Assembly: GCA_017552985.1 (NCBI GenBank)
Contig: JAFZNO010000013.1
Location: 62,001 to 126,000 of the forward strand
Length of the DNA stretch: 64,000 nt
DNA from: Lachnospiraceae bacterium
GTDB lineage: Bacteria; Bacillota; Clostridia; Lachnospirales; Lachnospiraceae
Direction: 5' to 3'
The position numbers and the translations under genes are program-made. Below the pieces are notes generated by a model that had not been told where the DNA came from, made no database searches, and worked only from the letters and a program-made list of their open reading frames with translations. Every line of letters begins with the position of its first letter. The stretch's first letter is position 1. Below are positions 26,427 to 36,170 of this stretch, piece after piece.

Positions 26427-27563
26427 CTAAAAAATCATTTCTTTCTTGTCCAGGTCTGCCTGAACCTTCTTTAAGTCCTCACGGATTGCCAGATGCTGAG
26501 GACATGCCTTCTCACACTTGCCGCACTCCTTACAGTTCTTTGCCTGCTTGCCCTCGCGTCCCATGTTCTCCCACTGCCAATTGACAACGTTGTAATTCTG
26601 GTACATGTGATAGCGGTTCCAGCAGCTGAAGTTTCCGGGAATGTCCACGCCGAAAGGACAGGGCATGCAATACCGGCAACCGGTACAGCCGTTCTGGATG
26701 CGGCTGTTCATGATCTCCTTTACCTTCTCGATGGCCTGATATTCCTTCTCCTCCATGGGCTCAAAGTCCGTAAAGGTCTTCAGATTGTCTTCCACCTGTT
26801 CCATGGTGGACATGCCGCTGAGCACGGTAAGGATGTTGGGCATGGTAGCCACGTAGCGCAGTGCGATGGAAGCAGCGGAAACACCAGGTTTTACGGCGTG
26901 GAACACGTCCATGATATCCTGTGAGAAGTTCGCCAAGGAACCACCCTTGATCGGCTCCATGATCGTCAGCGGAACGCCCTTCTCCTCTGCAAGCTTGTAG
27001 CCCTTTAAGCCAGCCTGCTCCTCCGTGTCCATGTAGTTCAGCTGGATCTGGCAGAAATCCCAATCCTTGTAGTTAATGATCTCTTCAAAAGCCTCATAGC
27101 CGTCATGGAAAGAGAAGCCCAGGTATTTGATCTTGCCCTCTGCCTTCAATTCCTCCAGGCGCTCTACGACGCCAAGTCCAACCATCTTTTCCCAGCTTCC
27201 TTTGTTCATGGCATGCATCAGGTAAAAATCAACGTAATCTACCTGAAGCTTTCCAAGCTGTTCATTGAACAGTCTGTCCACGTCGGAGATCTGGTTTACG
27301 TTCCAGCAGGGAAGCTTTGTTGCCAAATAAAAGGAATCTCTCGGATATTTCTTCAAAACCTTTCCAACAAAAGTCTCGCTCTCGCCTCCGTGATAGGGAT
27401 ACGCGGTGTCTATGTAATTTACGCCGGCGGCGATGGCCTTGTCCATCATCTGCTCAGCCAGCACCTGATCGATCTTTCCGTCAGGACCCGTGGGAAATCT
27501 CATGCATCCAAATCCCAATAGGGAAACGTCAATTCCCAGTTTCTCAAATCTTCTCTTCTCCAT
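26427..27563 (-). CDS. Aldo/keto reductase with C-terminal 4Fe-4S ferredoxin-like segment
   Basis: This protein of about 378 residues starts MEKRRFEKLGIDVSLLGFGCMRFP behind AAAGGGG. The AKR catalytic Asp-Tyr-Lys-His set is seen in YIDTAYPYHGG, LATKLPCWNV and FYLMHAMNK. The C-terminal part has NGCTGCRYCMPCPFGVDI and NCKECGKCEKACPQHL, which supply the Cys clusters found in a common anaerobe subfamily. It reduces an aldehyde or ketone, with electrons possibly passing through Fe-S. Substrate unknown. Confidence 0.92.
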   Translation of the reverse strand: MEKRRFEKLGIDVSLLGFGCMRFPTGPDGKIDQVLAEQMMDKAIAAGVNYIDTAYPYHGGESETFVGKVLKKYPRDSFYLATKLPCWNVNQISDVDRLFNEQLGKLQVDYVDFYLMHAMNKGSWEKMVGLGVVERLEELKAEGKIKYLGFSFHDGYEAFEEIINYKDWDFCQIQLNYMDTEEQAGLKGYKLAEEKGVPLTIMEPIKGGSLANFSQDIMDVFHAVKPGVSAASIALRYVATMPNILTVLSGMSTMEQVEDNLKTFTDFEPMEEKEYQAIEKVKEIMNSRIQNGCTGCRYCMPCPFGVDIPGNFSCWNRYHMYQNYNVVNWQWENMGREGKQAKNCKECGKCEKACPQHLAIREDLKKVQADLDKKEMIF

Positions 27564-27708
27564 GTAATACCCCTTTCTTCTCAAACCAGTTTCCGCCCGT
27601 ACGCACGAAAACGTTTACCCAAAAGATTACTGATCATATTTTATCATCTTTTTTGAAATTCGTCTCCCTTTCTTCTTAACTTTTTCAATTTTTATTTCCC
27701 ATTATTTG

Positions 27709-28728
27709 TCATTTTCGATCTTTTGTCACGGTCATTTTCCTGACTGCGCCTTGCTCAGCCTGCCTTTTCAGTTCCCACAAAATTATAAATCCCAAGGGGC
27801 CCTTAATGATTCCCGCTACGCCAAACAACCGGATTCCCACGTACAGACTGATAAGGATCCATATGGGACGAACGCCGATCCTTTTCCCAATTAGCTTAGG
27901 CTCCAGCGTCTCACGCAACAAAATGCAGGTCACGTACAAACCCACGCACGCCAGTGCCGCCACCGTCCTTCCTCCCAGGAATTCCACCACGGCAAGCGGC
28001 ATGAGAACGATCCCCGTGCCAATGAACGGAAGCGCATCAAGCACGCCTGCCAAAAGCCCCCAAAACGCTCCCTGCGCCGTTCCCGCCAGGCTAAGTCCAA
28101 GGGCACAAAGTCCGGCGATCATGCTCATAATGACAAACTGGGCCTTGACGTAGACTGCAACGTAGCGGATGACGCCACAGATAACGGACAGCAATAAATG
28201 ACAATCCTCCCTGTCGAGAAGGCGATTCATCATCTCGTCATAATCCTTCGCAAGCAAGATCACTGCGATCAGAAAAGTGGCCAGATATCCGCCGAGAGCC
28301 GCTGCCTTTCCGGCATATCGCAGCATGCCTCCCATCATTCCCTTTTCCAGTTCTGCCGCGTAGCGCCATAGCTCCTGGGAGATCCGGTCCACCCATTCGC
28401 CTGCCCAGTCTGGCAATCCGGTCCTCCAGTTTTCCGCCCGCATGGCCATGACGGGCCACTCCTTCCAGAAATAATGCCATAAAATACAAAATACGATCCC
28501 CGCCACGGCAAGAGCCGCCAAAAGGAGGGCCACCGCTCCCACCTGGCGATGGATGCGGAGCTTTTGCATTTTCTGTAAAAAGGATCCAAAAATTGTCAAA
28601 AATAGCATCGCCGCCAAAATGGGCGAGACAAGGGGCGCCAGATATTTTAAAAACAAAAATACTGCTCCCGTTTCAAGGAGCAGTATGCCCAAACCATTTT
28701 GCTTTATCTTCCCAAAAAACGTTTCCAT
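27709..28728 (-). CDS. AI-2E family transporter (YdiK/PerM-like)
   Basis: This 339-residue membrane protein has helices at the N-terminus (LLLETGAVFLFLKYLAPLVSPILAAMLF), a central soluble loop, and a C-terminal block including LAGVLDALPFIGTGIVLMPLAVVEFLGG and a GVAGIIKGPLG end, which are landmarks of the family. Members export diverse ions or signals; the autoinducer-2 name should not be taken literally. It is the last gene of the GGDEF-RluA-AI2E set. Confidence 0.9.
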   Translation of the reverse strand: METFFGKIKQNGLGILLLETGAVFLFLKYLAPLVSPILAAMLFLTIFGSFLQKMQKLRIHRQVGAVALLLAALAVAGIVFCILWHYFWKEWPVMAMRAENWRTGLPDWAGEWVDRISQELWRYAAELEKGMMGGMLRYAGKAAALGGYLATFLIAVILLAKDYDEMMNRLLDREDCHLLLSVICGVIRYVAVYVKAQFVIMSMIAGLCALGLSLAGTAQGAFWGLLAGVLDALPFIGTGIVLMPLAVVEFLGGRTVAALACVGLYVTCILLRETLEPKLIGKRIGVRPIWILISLYVGIRLFGVAGIIKGPLGFIILWELKRQAEQGAVRKMTVTKDRK

Positions 28729-28779
28729 CCCCAGCTCCTTCGTCGTCTCGCTTCAGCGATCCCTTAAGGCTAGTATGGA

Positions 28780-29454
28780 CTATTTTTTGAATAATATTTG
28801 TTCTGGCTCGATTTCCCAGCGCATGCTTTTTTTCGTGACGGGATGTCTTAGTTCAAGGTCCTTCGCGATCAGCGCCACGTTCCTTACGTTTCTCGCCCTG
28901 CCTGCGGCAAGGGATGCCTCATTTCCGTATTTCTGATCTCCCAGGATGGGAAAACCAGCGTGAGCAAGCTGTGCCCTGATCTGGTGGAACCGGCCGGTTT
29001 CAATCTGGATTTCCAAAAGCGCCGTCTCCTCGTCAAACCTAAGGACGCGGTAATGCAATCTGGCTTCCTTTGCGCCCAGGCGCTCCCTGTCGCACTCCCC
29101 GGCAACCCGCGCCACGTTCCCGTCCTTCCAAAGATAATCCTTCAGATCTGCTTCCTCCGCCAATGGTTTGCCAAACGTTACGGCCAGGTACGTCTTATTC
29201 AAGACGCCCGCCTGCAACTGCTTGGTAAGACCAGCCGCAGCCCGCGGCGTCTTTGCGAAAACCAAAAGCCCTTCCACCGGCTGGTCCAATCTGTGGATCA
29301 CGCCAAGATACGGTGCCTTCTTCGTCTTTGCCAAGTGGCGTTTCAGCTCACTTACCACGTCCGCCTGCCCTACGCCTGCGCTCTGCGTTGCAAGGCCTGC
29401 GGGTTTACGTACTACCAGGATCTCTTCATCCTCATATACGATCTTTAGACTCAT
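28780..29454 (-). CDS. RluA-family pseudouridine synthase
   Basis: This 224-residue protein has the catalytic Asp motif GVIHRLDQPVEGLLVFAKT near residue 60 and IETGRFHQIRAQLAHAGFPILGDQKYG in the C-terminal half. There is no S4 domain, so this is a short RluA/RluC-like enzyme acting on rRNA or tRNA. It overlaps the diguanylate cyclase stop by 4 nt. Confidence 0.92.
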   Translation of the reverse strand: MSLKIVYEDEEILVVRKPAGLATQSAGVGQADVVSELKRHLAKTKKAPYLGVIHRLDQPVEGLLVFAKTPRAAAGLTKQLQAGVLNKTYLAVTFGKPLAEEADLKDYLWKDGNVARVAGECDRERLGAKEARLHYRVLRFDEETALLEIQIETGRFHQIRAQLAHAGFPILGDQKYGNEASLAAGRARNVRNVALIAKDLELRHPVTKKSMRWEIEPEQILFKK

Positions 29455-30866
29455 AAGATACTCCTGCGCAATTCCGGATACAACGCATAATACTTTTCCT
29501 TGTCCGCGTACATTCTCTGGTCAGCGATCTTTAATGCCCTGCGGACGTTCCTTCCGTCCGCCTCATAACAATAACCCACGGAAAAACTAACGTCCTTATA
29601 GGCTCCCTCCTGCTTTTTGATCCTTTCGGCCTGCCATTCCAACACCTGTGGCGTGGCGTCCTCGATCAAGACCATGAATTCATCTCCTCCGGCACGATAA
29701 ATCTCATTTCCCACAAAAACGTTCTGCAACAGCATGGCTGCATTCTTCAAAAGCAAGTCTCCCGCAAGATGACCTTCCGTGTCATTCACGCGCTTCAGGC
29801 CATTTAAGTCAGCAAACACAACGCCGATGGGCTTGCTGCTTCCTTCCACTCCGTCGCTCAGACGGTCCACGCGGTTGTTCATTTCGTTTCTGTTATACAC
29901 GCCCGTCAACATGTCCATGGTGCTTAAGATCCGCAGACGGTCAAACATCTGATAGCTCGAGATTTCCGATGCCAGGAAAAACGTGGTCAATTCCAACGTT
30001 TCCTTGATGTTACTCTTGCCATTTACCTCGAAATTAGTCGCCCAAATGTATCCCAAGAGCTCGCCCCTGGCTTTTAACGGGAAAAGAACGATGCTATCCA
30101 CGCCTGCCTTCATTAGTGAGGCATGCCAATTCGGATTTACTTCCCTGATGCGTTCCATGTCCCTCTGATTCATTGCGATCAGGCTATTGCCTCCGCCAAT
30201 TATCTCCGCCCAGGAGTTGACCAGCTCAAAGTGCTCTTCATCCTCCCAGTGTTTCATGGGCCTTCTCTCTGCCGTTCCCGAATAAGCATCTGCCAGAACC
30301 CTACACTTGCGGTTGTTAAAATCTACCTGAAGCAGGCAACAATGTCTGGCATTACAAATTTTCCGGATGTCATCCATCACTTCCTGGATGGTTTTGTCAA
30401 AGTCCGTGGTTCCGCGCAGCTTAATACACGTATTCAAAACGGCTGATGCGGTTTCATATGACGTCTGTGTCATTTTTGCCGCGTTCGTCTCACGGGAAAT
30501 TTCCCTTGTATAGGTGCAGTATCCAACGTTTTCATCGCCGGACGCAAGCGGCAGCATAAAAAGATTATACCAAAAATCATATTTTTCCGGATGGACGTAA
30601 TTATGGATCGGATGCTTTAGGATTGCGCACCGGTAACAGGAATCCTCAAAATTTGCGTCCTTCGGAAAGTATTTCTGATATTCACTGTTGGGAATAAACT
30701 TTCCCACGCTCGTCACCGGTAAGGAACGGTCCAAGTTCTCCACGGAGTCAACGAACGCTTGATTTACCGCTACAATGCGGATTTTCCCGTAGGTATTTCC
30801 ATTCTTTTCCACGGAAATGACACAGGTCATTGATTTTATGCCATCAACAAACTTTTGAAAATCCAC
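29451..30866 (-). CDS. Diguanylate cyclase with PAS-like and GAF domains
   Basis: The start is probably GTG at 30866, behind AGGGGG, giving about 471 residues; a longer in-frame start at 30908 lacks a clear site. The N-terminal part is PAS-like (FVDSVENLDRSLPVTSVGKFIP), followed by a GAF domain (MDDIRKICNARHCCLLQVD, GVDSIVLFPLKARGELLGYIW). The C-terminal GGDEF domain has the intact motif RAGGDEFMVLIED. No RxxD inhibitory site lies at the usual spacing. It should make c-di-GMP, the opposite reaction to the EAL protein encoded at 21790-25203. Confidence 0.92.
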   Translation of the reverse strand: MDFQKFVDGIKSMTCVISVEKNGNTYGKIRIVAVNQAFVDSVENLDRSLPVTSVGKFIPNSEYQKYFPKDANFEDSCYRCAILKHPIHNYVHPEKYDFWYNLFMLPLASGDENVGYCTYTREISRETNAAKMTQTSYETASAVLNTCIKLRGTTDFDKTIQEVMDDIRKICNARHCCLLQVDFNNRKCRVLADAYSGTAERRPMKHWEDEEHFELVNSWAEIIGGGNSLIAMNQRDMERIREVNPNWHASLMKAGVDSIVLFPLKARGELLGYIWATNFEVNGKSNIKETLELTTFFLASEISSYQMFDRLRILSTMDMLTGVYNRNEMNNRVDRLSDGVEGSSKPIGVVFADLNGLKRVNDTEGHLAGDLLLKNAAMLLQNVFVGNEIYRAGGDEFMVLIEDATPQVLEWQAERIKKQEGAYKDVSFSVGYCYEADGRNVRRALKIADQRMYADKEKYYALYPELRRSIL

Positions 30867-30928
30867 GTCGTTCCCCCTTTCCCATGCGGATCCTTCCGAA
30901 ACCGTCACGTATTTGCGAGCGTTTAAAT

Positions 30929-30957
30929 ATTATAGCACTTTTGCGATCAAAAATCAA
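30929..30957 (-). promoter_or_regulatory. Sigma-A promoter of the diguanylate cyclase gene
   Basis: TTGATT (30952-30957), a 17-bp spacer and TATAAT (30929-30934). The -35 overlaps the stop codon of the upstream RNA methyltransferase gene. Confidence 0.8.
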
Positions 30958-31808
30958 ATATTGAGCAAATTCAATTCCCAGAAGGCCAGCGCACTGGCTG
31001 CCGCTACGTTCAGGGAATCCACGCCGTGGTACATGGGAATCATCACGCGATAGTCGCACGCCTGCATCACGTCCTTGGGCAGGCCATCCCCTTCCGTACC
31101 AAGCACAATGGCAAGTTTCTCCGCTTCCTTCAACCTTTTGTCACGCACGCTGACGCTGTCCTTCGTCAGGGCCATCGCCACCGTTTGATAACCCAAGGTT
31201 CCCAACTTTGCAATAAAATCCGGGCCATTGCACTCATCACTTTTTGCGACGGTCCAAGGAATCTGGAACACCGTTCCCATGCTGACCCGCGCCGCCCTCC
31301 TAGTCAGAGGATTGACGCTGCCCTTCGTCAAAACCACGCCGTCCATGCCAAGGGCCGCCGCAGACCGGATGATCGCACCCACGTTGGTGGGATTGACCAC
31401 GTCATAAAGCACCGCCAGCCGCCTCTTTCCCTCACAGAAGCTTGCAAGCTCCGGCAAGGTCTTCCTCTGCATCACGGCCCAGAGCCCACGCACCAGACTG
31501 TAACCCGTGAGGAGCGTTACCGTTTCATGCGGCGCAACGTAAATGGGAATGCTCTCCAACTTTTCTTTGCCAAAGAGTTCCTCGATCTTCTCAAATACGG
31601 GGGTTCCCTCTTTTTCCACCCTCTGTGCTTCCACAAGAAGGGACAGCGGTTCATATCCCGCCTCCAGCGCCCGCAGGACCACGTTGGCACTCTCCGCAAT
31701 ATAAACTCCAAGCTCCGGCTCAAAATAATGATACAGCTCAGCCTCGGAACTCCTGGCAAACACGTCCAGTTCCGGGGCATTTACGTCCTTGATCTCAATC
31801 CAGTTCAC
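30954..31808 (-). CDS. TrmH/SpoU-family RNA 2'-O-methyltransferase
   Basis: This 284-residue protein has an N-terminal substrate-binding region and a SPOUT domain with LYDVVNPTNVGAIIRSAAALG, LGTEGDGLPKDV and the knot MIPMYHGVDSLNVAAASAL. The target rRNA or tRNA position cannot be told from sequence. It overlaps the RsmF-like gene by 4 nt. Confidence 0.92.
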   Translation of the reverse strand: MNWIEIKDVNAPELDVFARSSEAELYHYFEPELGVYIAESANVVLRALEAGYEPLSLLVEAQRVEKEGTPVFEKIEELFGKEKLESIPIYVAPHETVTLLTGYSLVRGLWAVMQRKTLPELASFCEGKRRLAVLYDVVNPTNVGAIIRSAAALGMDGVVLTKGSVNPLTRRAARVSMGTVFQIPWTVAKSDECNGPDFIAKLGTLGYQTVAMALTKDSVSVRDKRLKEAEKLAIVLGTEGDGLPKDVMQACDYRVMIPMYHGVDSLNVAAASALAFWELNLLNI

Positions 31809-33208
31809 GCCATGACACCCCCGTCCTTGCGAAGTCCTTTGGGATAATGATTTTTCATCACGTTACCCGCAAGCTTTCCCCAACCCAGGGAAATGCCGTC
31901 GACGCAGATCAGGTACCACCCCTTTGTTCCTTCCGCCGGGAATGTCTGACCTGACAAATACGCCACGGGAAGATATTCCTTTGTGCTCATGCGCCACGCA
32001 TTTTGCACGTCAGCGGCTCCCAGTGCGAGCGCAAGCGCATGGGACGGTTCAAACCGGTCTTTTTTTATTTCTCCGAGATGTAGTCCCGGTCGCAAAACCT
32101 TCAATCCTTTTAGGCCGGGATACTCTTCCGGAACGAGATACAGATTGTCTCCAAAACGAAGGAATCCCGTCGGGACGCCCGCACCAAAAATGCAGTCAGA
32201 CGCGGCGCGCCGGAGTACGCTTCTTTCAAATTCCTTCCATTCCCTGCAATCCTTTTCACGAAGAAGCTTTGTGCATCCTCCCAGCGGCTGCGGGCGGTAA
32301 TTCTCTGGCACGTCCCCTTCCTTTTGAAGCACTGCAAGGAAATGTCCCTCACCCCGGATCTGATGCGGGTACAGACGAAGCATTCCGTCAAACGGGATTT
32401 GTTTTCCCTCTCCCGCCTGAAAATGCAGGTTTGAAACCAAGGAAAATTCGGGATGCCTAGTAAGGAACCTGCCAATGCTCCCCTCATTTTCCCACTCCGC
32501 AAAGGTACAGGTCGAGTAGACCATTCTTCCGCCAGGCCGCAACATTTTAGCCGCCTCGTCCAGGATTCCGTCCTGCCTTTCCCCGCAAAGCCTTACGTTC
32601 TCCTCACTCCATTCCGTCAAGGCAATTTCATTTTTGCGGAACATTCCCTCGCCGGAACACGGCGCGTCCACCAGGATCTTGTCAAAATAAGCTGGAAATG
32701 CTTCCGCCAGTCTCTCCGGACTTTCATTTGTCACGCAAACTCCCGCGATCCCCATGCGCTCCACGTTCTCCGAGAGGATCCTTGCCCTGGCGGGATGAAT
32801 CTCATTGCTGACAAGAAGCCCCGTACCGCGAAGGAGTGCGCCGATCTGCGTGCTCTTGCCGCCCGGCGCGGCGCAAAGGTCCAAAACCCGCTCTCCGGGC
32901 CGTACGTCCAAAAATCCTGCCGGAGCCATGGCGCTTGGCTCCTGTACGTAATATAGTCCGGCCTCATGATAGGGATGCTTTCCCGGGCCAGTCGTCCCGT
33001 CATAATAATATCCGCTTTGTGCCCACGGAACCTTCTCCATGTGAAAAAGAGCGGTCAGGCACTCTTTCATGCTCTCTCCGCTCTCCGTCTTTTTTAATGC
33101 GTTCAGGCGCAGTGCCTGATTCTTAGGCCTGTCGTAGCTTGCCAAGAACTCAGCGTACTCAGCGCCCAGCTGCTTTTGCATCCGTTCCAAAAATGCCTCA
33201 GGAAGCAT
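31805..33208 (-). CDS. RsmF-like rRNA (cytosine-C5)-methyltransferase
   Basis: In this 467-residue NOL1/NOP2/Sun enzyme the SAM loop is LDLCAAPGGKSTQIGALL. The two catalytic cysteines are seen in DAPCSGEGMFRKNE (motif IV) and YSTCTFAEWENEG (motif VI). The C-terminal PUA-like extension (GWYLICVDGISLGWGKLAGNVMKNHYPKGLR) is that of RsmF/YebU-type proteins. It would make 5-methylcytosine in 16S rRNA. Confidence 0.93.
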   Translation of the reverse strand: MLPEAFLERMQKQLGAEYAEFLASYDRPKNQALRLNALKKTESGESMKECLTALFHMEKVPWAQSGYYYDGTTGPGKHPYHEAGLYYVQEPSAMAPAGFLDVRPGERVLDLCAAPGGKSTQIGALLRGTGLLVSNEIHPARARILSENVERMGIAGVCVTNESPERLAEAFPAYFDKILVDAPCSGEGMFRKNEIALTEWSEENVRLCGERQDGILDEAAKMLRPGGRMVYSTCTFAEWENEGSIGRFLTRHPEFSLVSNLHFQAGEGKQIPFDGMLRLYPHQIRGEGHFLAVLQKEGDVPENYRPQPLGGCTKLLREKDCREWKEFERSVLRRAASDCIFGAGVPTGFLRFGDNLYLVPEEYPGLKGLKVLRPGLHLGEIKKDRFEPSHALALALGAADVQNAWRMSTKEYLPVAYLSGQTFPAEGTKGWYLICVDGISLGWGKLAGNVMKNHYPKGLRKDGGVMA

Positions 33209-33259
33209 TTCCTTCCCCCTTTTCCCACGTTTTCCGAATGCGATCCGGAACCGCGCAAG

Positions 33260-33664
33260 CTACAGAACCGTATATCCCTTCGTCTTAAGGCACGCCTTGA
33301 CTTCACCGGTGTCCAGGCAGTGGAACACCATGATGGGCTTCCCGGATTCACGGTTAAAGGAAAGATACAGATAGTCAACGCTGATGTTGCTCTGCTCCAG
33401 ATCCTTTAACAAATGGTTTAGGTTACCTACCTCGTCTGCAACCTCAACGCCGATCACGTCGGTCAGACGGCAAAGATAACCAGCTGCCGTAAGTGAATCA
33501 AATGCCTTCTGGGCATCAGACACCACCATGCGGATGATGCCGTACTCCGCACTGTCGTTAGTGACGGAACCCAAAATGTTAATGTCATTCTCCAAAAGGA
33601 TACCCGTGATCTTTTGCATGGTACCCTTCTTATTCTCTGCGTAGATCGATACTTGCTTCAACAT
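33260..33664 (-). CDS. Tandem ACT-domain protein
   Basis: This 134-residue protein starts at ATG 33664 (MLKQVSIYAENKKGTMQKI) behind GGAAGGAATT. It consists of two ACT domains of about 65 residues each (LVENDINILGSVTND then EVADEVGNLNHLLKDL). Stand-alone ACT pairs bind amino acids and act as regulators. It is the first gene of a set with two rRNA/tRNA methyltransferases. Confidence 0.88.
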   Translation of the reverse strand: MLKQVSIYAENKKGTMQKITGILLENDINILGSVTNDSAEYGIIRMVVSDAQKAFDSLTAAGYLCRLTDVIGVEVADEVGNLNHLLKDLEQSNISVDYLYLSFNRESGKPIMVFHCLDTGEVKACLKTKGYTVL

Positions 33665-33739
33665 GTAATTCCATTCCTTCCCTTGCGTAATGATCCATTG
33701 CGTAAATATTTTCCCTGCGAACAAGGAATATGCCTTATT

Positions 33740-33768
33740 ATTCTATACGCTGCCCCGACAGACGTCAA
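33740..33768 (-). promoter_or_regulatory. Sigma-A promoter of the ACT-RsmF-TrmH set
   Basis: TTGACG (33763-33768), a 17-bp spacer and TAGAAT (33740-33745), ending about 75 nt before the ACT gene start. Confidence 0.75.
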
Positions 33769-33772
33769 TCCC

Positions 33773-34465
33773 TTAGATCTTAAACCGGTAACCAACGCCC
33801 CAAATGGTCTCAATGTATTGAGGCTTTGCGGAATCCTTTTCGATCTTCTCACGGATCTTCTTAATGTGCACGGTTACGGTCGCAATGTCGCCCACGGGAC
33901 CCATGCCCCAGATTTCCTGGAACAGTTCCTCCTTCGTGAACACGTGATTGGGATTCTCCACAAGGAAGGTCAAAAGGTCAAACTCCTTCGTCGTGAATAT
34001 TTTCTCTTCCCCGTCCACGTATACGCGTCTGGCCGTCTTATCAATGCGAATGCCCTTGATCTCCACAACGTCATTCTGCTGCTTCTGTATCGTTCCTACC
34101 AGCCTGTCATAGCGCGCCAAATGTGCCTTCACGCGCGCAACCAGCTCACTCGGGCTGAACGGCTTCGTTATGTAGTCGTCCGCACCAAGACCCAGTCCGC
34201 GGATCTTGTCAATGTCGTCCTTTCTGGCAGACACCATAATGATGGGAATATCCTTTTCCTTGCGGATTCTCTTGCAGACCTCAAATCCGTCCATGCCAGG
34301 CATCATCAGGTCAAGCACGACCAAGTTGTAATCCTGCTCCAACGCCGCCTTAAGCCCTTGATCTCCCGTATTGCAAATATCCACCTGAAATTCCGAAAGC
34401 TCCAGATAATCCTTTTCAAGCTCGGCAATTGCCTCCTCATCTTCCACGATCAAAATTCTGTTCAT
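33773..34465 (-). CDS. OmpR/PhoB-family response regulator
   Basis: In this 230-residue protein the receiver domain has EDEEAIAELE, the phospho-acceptor Asp in LVVLDLMMPGMDG near residue 52, and ITKPFSPSELVARV. A winged-helix DNA-binding domain follows (TTKEFDLLTFLVENPNHVFTKEELF, VTVHIKKIREKIE). It lies 14 nt downstream of its kinase gene and they form one two-component system. Confidence 0.95.
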   Translation of the reverse strand: MNRILIVEDEEAIAELEKDYLELSEFQVDICNTGDQGLKAALEQDYNLVVLDLMMPGMDGFEVCKRIRKEKDIPIIMVSARKDDIDKIRGLGLGADDYITKPFSPSELVARVKAHLARYDRLVGTIQKQQNDVVEIKGIRIDKTARRVYVDGEEKIFTTKEFDLLTFLVENPNHVFTKEELFQEIWGMGPVGDIATVTVHIKKIREKIEKDSAKPQYIETIWGVGYRFKI

Positions 34466-34479
34466 ATATTCTCCTCCAT

Positions 34480-35946
34480 TTACAATTCAATATACTTTCT
34501 AAGCACAAAATGCATACAGGTTCCTTTTCCTTCTTCCGAGGTGGCCCATATGTAACCGCCGTGATCCTCTATGATCTTTTTTACGATGGAAAGCCCGATG
34601 CCGCTGCCGCCCTGGGCGGAATTTCTGGAAGCATCCGTCCGGTAAAATCTCTCGAAAACCTTCGCGAGATCCTTGGGTGCGATTCCCTTTCCATTATCCT
34701 CGATCTCTACCTGGATGGAATCCTCCTGATCCAGGATCCGGATATCAATGCATCCGTTTGTCTTGTCCATGTACTTTACGCTGTTACCGATGATATTATT
34801 GATCACCTTTTTCATCTGTTCCGCGTCAGCGATCACAACGGTAGAGGAATCAGCCATATTCGAGTAATTCAGTTTAATGTTCCTGGCATCCAGATCCAAG
34901 CCAACCTCTTCCACGCAGTCTCCAAAATAATCCGCAACGTTGATCCGGTGGAAATTATATTGAATGCGATGATTGTCTATGTTGGAATAGGTTGTAAGCT
35001 CATTGATCAGCCTGTCCATGTCATTCGCCTTATTGTAGATGGTGCGAATGTACTTATTCATCTTTTCGGGAGAATCCGCCACGCCGTCCATGATTCCCTC
35101 CACGTATCCCTTAATGGAGGTGATGGGCGTTTTTAGGTCATGGGAAATGTTACTGATCAGCTCGCGGTTTTGCTTTTCATTGTCCTCTTTTTCTTGGGCC
35201 AATTCCTTCAGCCGAAGTCTCATGTCCTCATAATTCCGGTAAAGATCTCCGATTTCTCCCGCCTCGGTAGTTTCCAAGGCGTAATCAAAACTTCCCTCTT
35301 TGATCCTTTGCATTGCAATGTTTAATTTCGCCACGGGATTGAATACGCCTTTTTGCATCCAATGCGTAAGCATCAGACTGGTAACGATCAAATTCATTCC
35401 GATGGCTATGAACATGTACGCCAAAAACTGTTTAGAGACCAGCGCATGCATCGTTGCGACAATGAACACGCTACCCTGCTCGCCGTCCGGGAACGCAAAA
35501 TCCATCTGTTTTACGTAGCGGTCCAGATCAAGAAAATAAAAACCACTGTGTTCGTCCATGCGCAGGTTCTGATATTGGGGCAATCTCTTAAATAACTTTT
35601 CCGCCTGAGGATTACCTGCATAGAATAGCTCCGATCCTTTTCTTACCAACAAATAGGCTGACTGCCCAGACAGCTCGTCATTCCGTTTTTGTATGTAATC
35701 CAAATCTCCAAGAGCTTCCGGATTCTCTTCGGCCAATTGGGAAAACTCATTGTAAGTGAGATCGATCTTGCCGACGAAATCCATAATATTCTCATTCATC
35801 AAGACGTAATCCAGCTCATTTGATCCTTTCCCCGCCTGGGCATTTACCAGATATAGCGCAATTGCCAGGTAGGCCACAATTGTCATAATAAGCGGGACCA
35901 AAATAATGCTGACAAACGTGACGCGTATTCTTGTCTTAAACTTCAT
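34480..35946 (-). CDS. Two-component sensor histidine kinase
   Basis: This kinase of about 488 residues starts MKFKTRIRVTF. TM1 (about 9-33) and TM2 (about 174-194) flank a 140-residue extracellular sensor. A HAMP-like region follows, then HisKA with His269 in NISHDLKTPITS, then HATPase with N (NNIIGNSVKYM), G1 (VEIEDNGKGIA), F (VFERFYRTD) and G2 (GSGIGLSIV) boxes. The layout is typical of cell-envelope stress kinases. The ligand is unknown. Confidence 0.95.
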   Translation of the reverse strand: MKFKTRIRVTFVSIILVPLIMTIVAYLAIALYLVNAQAGKGSNELDYVLMNENIMDFVGKIDLTYNEFSQLAEENPEALGDLDYIQKRNDELSGQSAYLLVRKGSELFYAGNPQAEKLFKRLPQYQNLRMDEHSGFYFLDLDRYVKQMDFAFPDGEQGSVFIVATMHALVSKQFLAYMFIAIGMNLIVTSLMLTHWMQKGVFNPVAKLNIAMQRIKEGSFDYALETTEAGEIGDLYRNYEDMRLRLKELAQEKEDNEKQNRELISNISHDLKTPITSIKGYVEGIMDGVADSPEKMNKYIRTIYNKANDMDRLINELTTYSNIDNHRIQYNFHRINVADYFGDCVEEVGLDLDARNIKLNYSNMADSSTVVIADAEQMKKVINNIIGNSVKYMDKTNGCIDIRILDQEDSIQVEIEDNGKGIAPKDLAKVFERFYRTDASRNSAQGGSGIGLSIVKKIIEDHGGYIWATSEEGKGTCMHFVLRKYIEL

Positions 35947-35994
35947 GCCTCTTAACCCGCCTCCCCTATCCATGCAAGCAAGTGATTTTGCTTC

Positions 35995-36003
35995 ATTATA
36001 ACA
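35995..36003 (-). promoter_or_regulatory. Extended -10 promoter of the two-component system
   Basis: The minus strand reads TGTTATAAT (TATAAT at 35995-36000), about 50 nt before the kinase start. No good -35 is visible. Confidence 0.65.
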
Positions 36004-36093
36004 TAAATTAGTGGAAAAGCGACTTAAAAATATATAAACTCCTTAAAAAAAACGTGAAACCATGGATTTTGGCATCTGAAAACGTGACGTACG

Positions 36094-36122
36094 TTGACTC
36101 CCCTCCGGACAAATGATAAAAT
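36094..36122 (+). promoter_or_regulatory. Sigma-A promoter of the CE2-type esterase gene
   Basis: TTGACT (36094-36099), a 17-bp spacer and TAAAAT (36117-36122). It lies back to back with the two-component promoter in the 224-nt divergent region. Confidence 0.78.
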
Positions 36123-36170
36123 GATTGCATTAGTCACACGATAAAATTGCAACGCATGAGGGAATCATTT

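Noticed and set aside
33614..34555. 313-codon plus-strand frame opposite the response regulator
   Set aside because: Antisense to a well-supported OmpR-type gene and crossing its promoter region; no ribosome site.
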